Shown here: one piece after another, positions 1 to 8,379 of the stretch
Position numbering within the stretch: the stretch's first letter is position 1
How the letters are laid out: each line of letters begins with the position of its first letter
DNA from: Selaginella moellendorffii
Lineage: Eukaryota; Streptophyta; Lycopodiopsida; Selaginellales; Selaginellaceae
Assembly: GCF_000143415.4 (NCBI RefSeq)
Contig: NW_003314279.1
Location: 2,286,401 to 2,350,400, forward strand
DNA length: 64,000 nt
Reading direction: 5' to 3'
Translations under genes and position numbers: made by a program
The notes under the pieces: model-generated
The model's input: only the letters and a program-made list of their open reading frames with translations
Told to the model about the DNA's origin: nothing
Databases searched by the model: none

Positions 1-787
1 ACGAACGCTTTGGGCTTTCACCCTCTCAGGCTCCGGACTCGGACTCGGACTCGGACTCGGACTCGGACTCGGACTCGGACTCGGACTCGGATTCGGACTC
101 GGACTTGGGCTCGGGCTCGGTCTTGGCCTCGGCCTCGGTCTCGGTCTCGGTCCCGATCTCGGTCTCGGTCTCGGTCTCGGTCCCGGTCTCGGTCTCGACT
201 TCGGACTCCACCTCGGACTCCATCTCAGACTCCATCTCGGACTCCATCTCGGGTCCATCTCGGACTCCACTTCGGACTCCAACTCGGGTCCATCTCGGGT
301 CCACCTCGGACTCCAACTCGGACTCCATCTCGGGTCCATCTCGGGTCCATCTCGGACTCCATCTCGGACTCCATCTCGGGTCCATCTCGGACTCCATTTC
401 GGGTCCATCTCGGGTCCACCTCGGACTCCATCTCGGACTCCATCTCGGACTCCATCTCGGGTCCATCTCGGACTCCACTTCGGACTCCAACTCGGGTCCA
501 TCTCGGGTCCACCTCGGACTCCAACTCGGACTCCATCTCGGACTCCATCTCGGACTCTCCCACGTGTCATGTGTTGGTCCTTTTGGGTCCCTTTTTGGAG
601 CCTCGCCTTTTGCTCGCTTCGTGCTCATTCCTCGAGCACTTCGTTGGGAGTTCCACTCCCGCTCTTGACTTTTCAAGTCGGAGCTTTTGGTCCAAACGTG
701 TTACGCTCGTTTGGCTCTCGCTTCGGCCACTACCATGTGGTGCCCTTCCAGCTCCACTTTGGGGCCTAGGGATTTTGTGTCTCACAA
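1..787 (-). repeat. LTR of an LTR retrotransposon (partial), with internal simple-sequence array
   Basis: Read on the minus strand, this segment begins at about 787 with TGTGAGACAC and matches the LTR that starts at 56587 on the plus strand (same order: TGTGAGACACAAATCC, an AAAGTGGAG block, a CCAAACGAGC block, then the GAGATGGAGTCCGAG array). Positions 28-105 are a GGACTC hexamer run, 105-200 a TCGGTC run, and 200-560 units of about 12 to 18 nt built on CCATCTCGGACT. The other LTR end lies outside the window. Long open frames of TRTRTR or SDSISD type on both strands are by-products of the array and are not genes. The LTR edge abuts transposon copy A, so this looks like an insertion into that element. 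Confidence 0.75.
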
Positions 788-1683
788 AAACTTTCAGAAA
801 CAATACTCTAAGAGAATGAAAGAGGTGGGTGATCTCGAAAATGAAGAAGAAACCTCTCCATCCTTCTCAATAGGTTTTGGAGTTCTCTCTCTTTATGCTA
901 CTTGTAAAAATCTATAGTGAAACATAATTGAAATTTAAATAGAGTAATAAGAAGATAACGTACAAAATGAATTTAAATTCTATAGCAAATTTAACATGTG
1001 TAAGTGTGACAGTATTAATATTACTGTCATCTATTATGATGTCTAATGTATGTATACACATAGATCCAAGGAAAGATTTTCAGCACGTGAAGTTTGATAG
1101 TTAATAATGATACCAATAATGACATTCTGCTATAACATGTCAAACCAAGAGATCCAATCTAACTATCAGCACGTGTGATATGTCAAGTTGTCAAATTTTA
1201 AGTGGTAGATGATAATAAATCTTGTCAAATCTTATTCTTCAATGACAGATTTGATTCGTAGTACAACTCAAGTTTTATCCATAATTGTGAACACTACTCA
1301 ATGACATTTAAAGCACGTGCCTATTGTTTAGGATCTAATACAACACAAAATAAATTTCTGGATGAGGATTCATCCATTCATAGATGGATATAGTACAACA
1401 TATTTTAACGTGCCTTATTTATACTCTTTGAAGTTTTTGTAACGATTCCAAAATATGTACAAAATATTGATGAGAATGCATCCTTTCTAGATAATTTGTA
1501 AAATATAATATTATATCTCTAATAAGAGAAATGTTGATAGGTGCTAGTTATACCATCATTAAAATATACAAAATAAAGAAGCATAATTGACATATAATAA
1601 TAATGATAAGATAAAATAAGATCAAAGATATTGTGATGGTTGAGATTTAGGTTATTCGGAATGAACGGCGGATTAGAGATTGG

Positions 1684-1725
1684 TTAGGGTTAGGGCAGCC
1701 ATCAGGATTAGGGTTAGGGTAGCCG
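1684..1725. promoter_or_regulatory. telo-box-like motif cluster
   Basis: Two GGTTAGGGTTAGGG-like runs separated by a short spacer, repeated at 63399-63440 in copy B. The reverse complement, CCTAACCCTAA, resembles the plant telo-box found in promoters of growth-related genes. The runs are too short and too isolated to be telomeric DNA, and the unit is TTAGGG rather than the usual plant TTTAGGG. Confidence 0.4.
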
Positions 1726-1754
1726 CCAAGATTAGGTTAGTGTTCGCATCGTGA

Positions 1755-1990
1755 GTGGAGCGCACGAGAAATCGAGAGATTGAGTGTGAAGGAGATCGAG
1801 GGATTGAGTGCGAAGGAGATCGAGCGATTGAGCGTGCAAGAGATCGAGAGATTGAGCGCGCAAGCGGGAGAGATTGAGCGCGCGAGTGGGAGAGATTGAG
1901 CGCGTGAGTGGGAGAGTTCCGGAGAGATTGAGTGCGTGAGCAGGAGAGATTGAGTGCGCGAGCAGGAGAGATTGAGGGCCCAAGAAATCT
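1755..1990 (+). repeat. 22-24 bp tandem repeat (VNTR), about 9 units
   Basis: Units centred on GAGAGATTGAGYGCGYGAG. About nine GATTGAG units are visible here against about thirteen in copy B (63467-63790), so the array varies in length between copies. It lies just upstream of the ATG at 2020, in the presumed 5' leader of the methylase gene. Reverse-strand ORFs through it (repeating ALNLS) are repeat artefacts. Confidence 0.8.
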
Positions 1991-2104
1991 AGCACGATCA
2001 AGAAATCAAAGGAGGAAAGATGCCACCAAGGGTGAGTTTCGATTTGATTGCTTCCATTTCCATTTTTTGAGTCCATTGCTTCCCTTTTTTTTCTTGATTG
2101 CTTC

Positions 2105-2456
2105 TTTGCTGGCCGAGGTCAAGCTCGGGCCGGCCACCTCGGGCAATTTTGCTTGCCAAGGGGCCGAGGTTATTCAACCACCTCGGGCAGTTTTGCTTGC
2201 TAAGGGGCCGAGGTTATTTGAATAACCTTGGCCGCTCGGCGAGCAAAACTGCCTGAGCTCGAACTTGGGTTGGCCACCTCGGGCAATTTTGCTTGCCGAG
2301 GGGCCGAGGTTATTCAAATAACCTCGGCCCCTCGGCGAGCAAAACTGCCCGAGCTCGAGCTCAAGCCGGCCACCTCGGGCACTTTGGCTGCCCAGGCGGC
2401 TAAGGTTATTTGAATAACCTCAGCCCCCTGGGCAACCAAAGTGCCTGAGGTGGAGT
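2105..2456. repeat. cluster of nested inverted repeats in the first intron
   Basis: At least three foldbacks in tandem. One is centred near 2220 (GAGGTTATTTGAATAACCTTGG). A second, near-perfect one spans about 2283-2360, centred on TTATTCAAATAA. A third, about 2375-2447, is centred on TTATTTGAATAA. Arms share CTCGGGCARTTTTGCTTGC and its complement. The cluster lies between the donor GTGAGT at 2032 and the acceptor at 2547. Copy B enters the same sequence at about 63920 and is cut by the window edge. Transcripts through it should fold into long hairpins. Confidence 0.75.
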
Positions 2457-2547
2457 CTAGGCCCACTTGATTTTTTTTTTCTCTTTGATTGTTTAAATTT
2501 CTCATTATCTTTATTTAGTTTGACTAACAAAACTTTTTCTCTTGCAG

Positions 2548-3483
2548 AAAAAGGAAAATTGTAACACATAAAAAGGTTGTTGGAGCCAAGAAGACACGAG
2601 AAGTTCAATTTGGCACTGACAGTGACATCACAATCGACATGTCCATTGGCACAACAGAGATAGTTAGAGATTCACCACCTCCACCACCATCACCTCCACC
2701 ATCACCACCTCCACCACTGCCATCGCCACCTCCACCACCTCCATCACCACCTCCACCACCTCCATCGCCACCACCACCACCACCATTGCCACCACCACTG
2801 CCACTATTGCCTCTGCCCCCGCCGCCACCACCACCACCACCAACGCAAATCCTTGAAGTTGGGCAATCTAGTGGTGTTCACGATAGGGAATCTGAGGAAC
2901 AGCCTGGAGCTGAAAGAGTTGCAGACCTTCCTGACAACGTGGTGGACAAGCGCTTCCAAGAGACTATTATGCGGAAAAGGGAAAAAGCAGTTCACCAAAC
3001 ACTTGAGGCGCTCAAGTGGCCAGGCCCTTGTGACTTGATCAGAGAAATCCCCCTTTGCCATTTGCAGCAGACGAACCTTGTCCGCACAGCATCCAAGTAT
3101 GTCAACCCGGATATATACAGCTTGTTCAAACAGAATGGCCTTGCAACAAATATCGGTATGTTTCTAGTCTCTTTTTGCAAGCTAGGAACAACGGAGATCA
3201 TTACTATCACACCCGAGATTGTGAATAGCTGGGATCCTATTTGGAGGAGGAAGTCCCTAGAATTTGATGACATGCTTATCAGACATCCTGAGACTCGACA
3301 GCTTGCGGGGACAATGTTCCAAATTATTGACGGTAACCACCGATATGGAACTTGGATGAAGTGTATCGACGATCATTTTCGCGATGATCCCATCTACCAT
3401 ATCAACATTCCAGTCGGCCATGTTTACGCGAGGGGACCTTTGGATGTCAACAGACTTATCTTGGCCTGCCAAAAGATCAATGC
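2548..3483 (+). CDS. exon with proline-rich segment and ParB-like (ParB/Srx fold) domain
   Basis: Open from 2549. After PPPPPSPPP-type repeats comes EIPLCHLQQTNLVRTASKYV, then DIYSLFKQNGLATNI, and near the end TMFQIIDGNHRYGTWM. This is the layout of ParB-like nuclease/CTPase-fold domains: a start strand with xIPLxxL, a helix ending in xxxGL, and the signature IDGxHRxxA. Here the signature reads IDGNHRYGTW, so the GxxR-type core is kept. The exon ends in phase 2 at GTAAGT (3484). In prokaryotes such domains bind DNA and are found fused to DNA methylases. The role here is inferred to be targeting or regulation of the fused methylase. Confidence 0.6.
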
Positions 3484-5045
3484 GTAAGTTTTATAATTTT
3501 ACCTCTAACTCCACTTTAATTTGTTTTGTTATGTTTAAATGTAGCTTGGGCAGTTCGCTATTCAAAAACAAAATCTTGTCCATGACATCTAGCAACTTCG
3601 ATTTTTGGCAGACTTGAGTGAGGATGACATCCGCCAACATTATGGTGATGATCTCGCAACACTTGTTCGGCACTCACGCACTCGAAATGACAGTACAACT
3701 TGGTTCAACAACCCAATCAGTTTTATGCTCATTGTGTGGTGTAAGGTATGTCTTTCCCTTTTTATTTTATAAAAGCCTCTTTTAATTGTTTTGGTTTTTA
3801 GCCTTTGGTGAAGGTCAAGCAGGATGCTTACGAACTTGCATATCCAGAGAAGAGTCGGGAAGAGCTCTCAGCTGAGTTTGTATAAATTGAGCACAAAATT
3901 CAGCATGCAAAGTCCTCAAAGTTGAAGAAACTAGTATGCATTGTAGACAATCGCAGGCCGAAGGAGTGGCTAGAGACTATAGCCGAAATTTCTTCTCATG
4001 AATGTAAGTTTTTTATCACACTTCATTTTTCTTAATTATGCATATGTTACTTTTGCAGTGAACAAAACTCCAGATGACATGATTTACAATATCGCAAAAT
4101 CAAAGCTTCCATATAAGCAACAAATAGAGACTCTAGAGTTCCTCAATGTCTGCTTGATGAACAGAGAAAAAGGACTGCTAGAACTATTTGAGAACATGAT
4201 GAGAAGGGCTGTCTACGTCACGCAAACTATAAGTGAAGGGGAGAAGTTCTTGGCAGCACACATTGGTGACGATCCAGATGGCACATTCATGTCTTTCGAC
4301 ACCTACATTAACACGTCATTGGAAGAGATCGAAGAGGAGTGGCTGCCAGAGAAGTCTACAAGCACAACAACTTATGATTGCCAACATGGTCAACCTTATT
4401 TCATGCGACGTGCAGCTTATAGGTATAATATGATTTCTAAGACTGTTTTTTAATATATATATTGTTTACAAGTGTCTTCAATATAGAGGCATGCCATTTG
4501 AGGCATCAGTTTGCACTCGACTTGTTGCAAAGGGTGTAAGGGATGGAGGAATGTACCCAACAATGTTTGCGAGAGTTCCGAAGGCACGGAAGATAGAATG
4601 CCCTTGGGAGTTGGAGCTCCTAGGGAAGGAGACCTCTACACTAGATCGCGAGGAAATTATCAATGCTAGCAACGATGGCAATGCAAGTGACGATGGAGAC
4701 GAGGATGAGGAAGCTCTAGATCAAGTTCATGTTCCACCACCAAACAGTCAGGAACAGGCTCCAATTCAACCATCAAACAACCAAGATCCAGATCAGGTTC
4801 TACTAGTAAATAACGATGATCAAGTGGTTCACAAAATATCACGTCGACCTCGAGGTAAGCAAAAGTGAATTTACAAACTAAAGGTGATAATACATGTTTT
4901 TTGCAACAATGACTGTTGGTAGTAATTTCATTCCAGCTCGACGAGATGCTCGTGAAGAGGAGTTGGAGGAACTCTCATCGACAACACGCCATATGACGGT
5001 ATCATACTATTTATTACTTTTTTCATTCACTTAGCTCTTTTATAG

Positions 5046-5904
5046 GTCCGTCCTGTATCCCCAATAACACAACGAGGTATTGTGGGTATCTTCATTGGCT
5101 CTTACAGTAGATTATTGACATCTTTCACGGAAGACGACATCAACATGGATATACGCCGCCAGTTCAACCGTTGGTGCCGAAAGATACAAAAGCCCGTGCT
5201 CCCAGTTGCGGACTTCATTCTCTTCGACTTTCCAGATGGTCTTTCAGATATCGATGGGAAAGTTGAGGATTGGAACTTTCTCACACCTGACCACTTGCGC
5301 GATGCATTCCTATTGTCCGAAGCACTTATGCTCGAAGCTGGCCATATCGTCTTCATCCTACCGAACGACCCCAACTGGATGTATGAGCTTATGACGTGCA
5401 CAGCAGAAGTTCATTTCAAGTCATTCTCTTCCGGATGCATCATGGATCCTATTGGCGTTGATACGAGGGGCGTCTAAGGGAAGCCTGAAAATGTGAGTAT
5501 GTATTTTATATTTTTATCTAATTTCTAAACATTTTTATTTTCCAGGTTATGATGTGGACCTATCATGCCTTCTGCAGAAATACACATGATGGGTTTCATG
5601 ATAGCGAACGTGCAGCACGTGCTTTGCTTGGGTATGACAATTCCACTAACATCATACCCAACCTTGTGGATGAGTAGATCTGCAATACGTTTCCAGGGTA
5701 CCGATTCCGAACTCCATCGGCAATGCAAGTCTTGCTTGAGCTCTATTGCCCACCAGATGGTGTTGTGATTGATTGCACAGCAGGTAGCGGTTCTATGGTG
5801 GAGGCAGCACGTGACTCTGGTAGGTTGGTGTTTGCTATTGAAGAACATCATTTCTTCAAACGCTGGCTCAGAAGATTTCGTGAGTTGCCTTCAACCTCAA
5901 GGAG
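5046..5904 (+). CDS. exons encoding the methyltransferase-like domain
   Basis: Two exons, 5046-5492 and 5546-5904. The second contains YRFRTPSAMQVLLELYCPP followed by VVIDCTAGSGSMVEAA and LVFAIEEHHFFKRW. This is the C-terminal signature of N4-cytosine/N6-adenine methylases in which the AdoMet-binding motif I (xDPFxGSGSTxxAA) follows the catalytic motif IV. In the first exon, the position expected for motif IV (usually DPPY or SPPY) reads ILFDFPDG and is followed by a LEAGHIVFIL segment like the KPGGxxxFx strand. The catalytic tetrad is therefore altered, so activity is doubtful even without the stops at 5475 and 5675. Confidence 0.6.
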
Positions 5905-6117
5905 GTAAATTATGTTTATTAAAATTTCAATATATATTTCATTCTATTTTATAGATCATAGTCACCTGGAGTTTCTAAAATTGGAGGCTTTGGAAGTCTC
6001 CCTGACTATGCAGAAGCCATGGCTCAACATATGCAAGATGAATCTTCCCCACAATACCAATATAGGAGGAAGTATAAAAGAAATCATTATGTTGATGATG
6101 AAGCAGAAGAAAGTTAA

Positions 6118-6534
6118 TTGCATCCTTACATAAAATAGAAAGCTTGTTATATGTTAGATGTCAGTGAAAGTGTCAGATGTCAGTAAAATTGTCAGATGTT
6201 AGTGTCAGTGTCAGATACCATAATTATAGATTATCATTCTCACCTGTCACCATCACTTTATAGTGCTTGTGTGTTGCCATCTCCTCCTTCAACATTTTGT
6301 AAACAATTGTATGTGATATGATAGCACCTTCTAGAACAAGGTATGTTACCTACAACTAATATCATTTTATTATATTTTTTCTTTTAATAGTGACAATACT
6401 ATAGTATAGTAAAGTAATTCTAGATCTTACATTCCACTATAGGGTGGCCTAAAAACCCCATATTTTGCACTAGCCAATGCAGTGTTTCCTAAGGGGATGT
6501 TGTTCCTCACCATGAAGCGATAGTGGGTATGTGT
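6118..6534. other. spacer between convergent transposon genes, with a short tandem repeat
   Basis: No gene seen. About 6158-6222 repeats GTCAGATGTCAGT-like units. Both flanking genes end here, so the spacer probably holds their 3' ends. Confidence 0.4.
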
Positions 6535-6973
6535 CTATAACTCATTCTTGAATTTATTGTACATCCACACGTGCACATTTTCCAGACCTGCCGTTGGGCA
6601 ATTCTTACAGTGCTCAAGAAAAGTTTGTAAACCCATAGAGCCATTTGTCTTGTCCAAGAAAAAGTAGCATATTGGACACCAAATATAATAGCCTTCTGTG
6701 CTTTCAAGTAGTCCCACCATGTCAGGAGCAAGATCTTGCAAAAACATGTGGCATTGCTCTTGAAGCGCTGGAGGCAATCCCTCTCTAGTAGCAAGATCCG
6801 GAATTTCACATATAGGGAGCTCTAATTTAGCTTCACTAGAGCCCTCAGCAGAAAAAGGATTGTTATGTGGAGGTGAAGGTGGAATGTTGGTAGAACTTGG
6901 GGATGGAGGTGGAGATTGATATGAAATGCTGGGGGCCAAGTACGATTAGCAATAGGTCTCCTTTGAGCCATTT
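6535..6973 (-). CDS. small CPIC zinc-finger protein at the right end of the transposon
   Basis: Minus-strand frame of about 134 codons, ending NKFKNEL. It has a proline/serine-rich N-terminal half, then WCPICYFF, about 13 residues, LQTFLEHCKNC: a C-x2-C ... H-C-x2-C zinc-finger-like arrangement. A plausible ATG at 6971-6973 (MAQRRPIANR) lies in a neighbouring frame, so a short indel or an unrecognised splice separates it from the main frame, which has no ATG. It converges on the ParB-methylase gene. The protein at 58700-59152, at the other end of the element, has the same CPIC ... HC layout, which suggests paralogous terminal-end proteins, perhaps binding the TIRs. No function is demonstrated. 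Confidence 0.5.
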
Positions 6974-7630
6974 CAATATAAACTTCTAAGGAGCTCAAGG
7001 AGAACAAAAAACCTACAATGACTATAACTTTTCTAGATAGTTTATATACTAAGTTTTAGTCTTGGGAATGAGGTTTATTTATTATGACACTGACAATACT
7101 CAGATTCTTGGGAATGAGGTTTATTTATTATGACACTGAAAATACTCAGATTCTTTAAATGTCAGTCTTGGAACTGGGGCTTCATAATCATAGCTTTCTT
7201 GTAAACATAAGAGCTTCTAGAATTTTAAATTATTGTGTATATACATGCTCTATCATTATGATGAATCCTACTTTGCTACACATATATTGTTTTCTACACA
7301 TGCCAAATGTCTAGGGAAATAAATTGCAAGGAAATATAGACTACATTATAGTGGTAGAGCACGCTGGCACACTACCATTCTCTCATGTGAGATTGCCTTT
7401 TAGTCTTGGAAATGTAGATAAAGTTGATTCTTTGATGTGATATTACTTTTGAGTCTTTCGAAAGATTTTGATTTCTTTTATCATTATTTACAAACAATTC
7501 CCAAAAACTTTTAATGAGGATTCACTACAAAATATACCTTGGTCTTATCATATGAGAGGATTGCGATATAGGCAAGCAATAGAGTTTTTAATATGAATTA
7601 ATATATAAATTACAAATGTCATGGAAAGTT
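6974..7630. other. AT-rich spacer in transposon copy A with a 46-bp tandem duplication
   Basis: A 46-bp unit beginning CTTGGGAATGAGGTTTATTT occurs twice in tandem (7061-7106 and 7107-7152). No gene recognised. Confidence 0.6.
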
Positions 7631-7945
7631 TTATGGAGTAGATTTCTTGGTGCTTTCCGCTGTGCTGTTCATTTCTTCATTTCTCTTGCTCTGGACTGTT
7701 GTTTCAGAAGTAACAGGAGCATTTTTATCAATCGTGATAGTGGTCTCCACATTCCCAAATGGGTAATAAAGACCAAGAGTGTAATATGGAGATTGTGGTA
7801 GTGAAACAAAATTAACATTCTCACATTCCTTTGCACTACAACTCTTACTCACAGATCTTGTATTTTCCTTGCTTCCCATCTTCTCAAGAACCCTAAAAAA
7901 TCTTTTGAATGAAGGAATAGTATCTACAGCTGTAAAAGTATTCAA
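7631..7945 (-). CDS. hypothetical 104-residue ORF near the right end of the transposon
   Basis: An open minus-strand frame in otherwise stop-rich sequence, starting MNTFTAVDTIPSFKRFF and ending TKKSTP. It is Ser/Thr/Lys-rich, with no domain I recognise and no membrane segment. It lies between the zinc-finger gene and the right TIR on the same strand as the zinc-finger gene, so it may be an element gene, an upstream exon, or chance. Confidence 0.25.
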   Translation of the reverse strand: MNTFTAVDTIPSFKRFFRVLEKMGSKENTRSVSKSCSAKECENVNFVSLPQSPYYTLGLYYPFGNVETTITIDKNAPVTSETTVQSKRNEEMNSTAESTKKSTP

Positions 7946-8191
7946 AATATTAAGTAGTCAAATCAAATATGACAGCTGTAACAGTTGTCATAATAAAATA
8001 ATATAGTTTTATAAAAGATAGGTTCTCATGAACTTTGTCCTTTTTAAACAATTCAATCTTATAGAAACTTTTAACTTAGATATTTACGTATTTTTAATAT
8101 TTTAAAGTTTGCTAGAACCTTCATTTGTTCAATTTAGATCTCCTTTGTAATATTTCTTATTGACTATGTTGACTTGAGTTGACTTGTGTTG

Positions 8192-8222
8192 AATTGAGCT
8201 CAACTTATGAGCTCAACTCAAC
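8192..8222 (-). repeat. right terminal inverted repeat of the DNA transposon (copy A)
   Basis: Read inward on the minus strand: GTTGAGTTGAGCTCATAAG then TTGAGCTCAATT. The left end of copy B reads GTTGAGCTCACGAG then TTGAGCTCAATT (58193-58218). 24 of 26 core positions agree. Both ends repeat the palindrome-like GAGCTCA word. Confidence 0.65.
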
Positions 8223-8379
8223 TTTGGACCATCCCCGGCATGAGGAACTCATTCCTGTCCGAAAGTAAGAATTGTTGGTGATGCTTCTATGACTGACATT
8301 CCATCTCCATATTGCCATAGTTGACAAGATCTTGGGCCCTAAAAATCAGTATGTAACTATTGCAAAGATGTTGCTATAG

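Larger units (their letters stand above)
787..2019. promoter_or_regulatory. shared head-to-head control region of the transposon (copy A)
   Basis: AT-rich, gene-free sequence conserved almost base for base with 62585-63796 in copy B. In copy B it separates the divergent transposase (leftward) from the start region of the rightward gene, so it should serve both. Three CACGTG G-boxes lie at 1084, 1170 and 1314, with the same spacing (86 and 144 nt) in copy B. A cluster of TTAGGGTTAGGG telo-box-like motifs follows at about 1685-1724, then a 22-24 nt tandem array. That this is a promoter is inferred from position and conservation. Confidence 0.55.
2020..6117 (+). pseudogene. transposon-borne ParB-like / N4-N6 DNA methyltransferase-like fusion gene, about 10 exons, with in-frame stops
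   Basis: Exons I can place by GT..AG borders and frame: 2548-3483, 3545-3745, 3802-4003, 4059-4422, 4487-4854, 4937-4998, 5046-5492, 5546-5904 and 5955-6117; introns mostly 47-82 nt. A first exon ATGCCACCAAGG at 2020-2031 with donor GTGAGT is likely, but its phase does not fit the 2548 exon, so the true start is unsettled. Order of parts: basic N-terminus, proline-rich stretch (about 2669-2842), ParB-like domain, middle region, acidic linker (about 4650-4730), methyltransferase-like domain, basic tail. Damage: a 1-nt frameshift in a T run near 3600 and stops at 3883, 5475, 5675 and 5959, each explicable as CAR to TAR. The fusion resembles prokaryotic and phage ParB-methylase proteins. No similarity search was possible; the assignment rests on motifs. 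Confidence 0.65.
787..8222 (+). mobile_element. DNA transposon copy A, right portion (control region, ParB-methylase gene, zinc-finger gene, right TIR)
   Basis: 787 to about 2190 is a direct repeat of 62506-64000, nearly identical for about 1.4 kb. The right end at 8192-8217 is the inverted counterpart of 58193-58218, the left end of copy B (24 of 26 positions agree, both differences transitions). Between them lie a plus-strand ParB-methylase gene and a convergent minus-strand zinc-finger gene. The left half (transposase and left zinc finger, visible in copy B) is absent here because an LTR abuts at 787. The limits come from the repeat comparison. Target-site duplications cannot be checked, as each copy shows only one end. 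Confidence 0.7.

Noticed and set aside
10-819. Long ORFs on both strands (RTRTRT, SDSISD, MESEME repeats)
   Set aside because: Produced by a short-period repeat array inside an LTR; all frames stay open for trivial reasons.
1684-1725. Telomere or interstitial telomeric repeat
   Set aside because: Only four to five hexamers, interrupted, in the TTAGGG rather than plant TTTAGGG form, and conserved as part of a transposon.
2020-6117. Bacterial contamination as source of the ParB-methylase sequence
   Set aside because: The gene has several short GT..AG introns and lies within a plant transposon whose other copy is 60 kb away on the same sequence.
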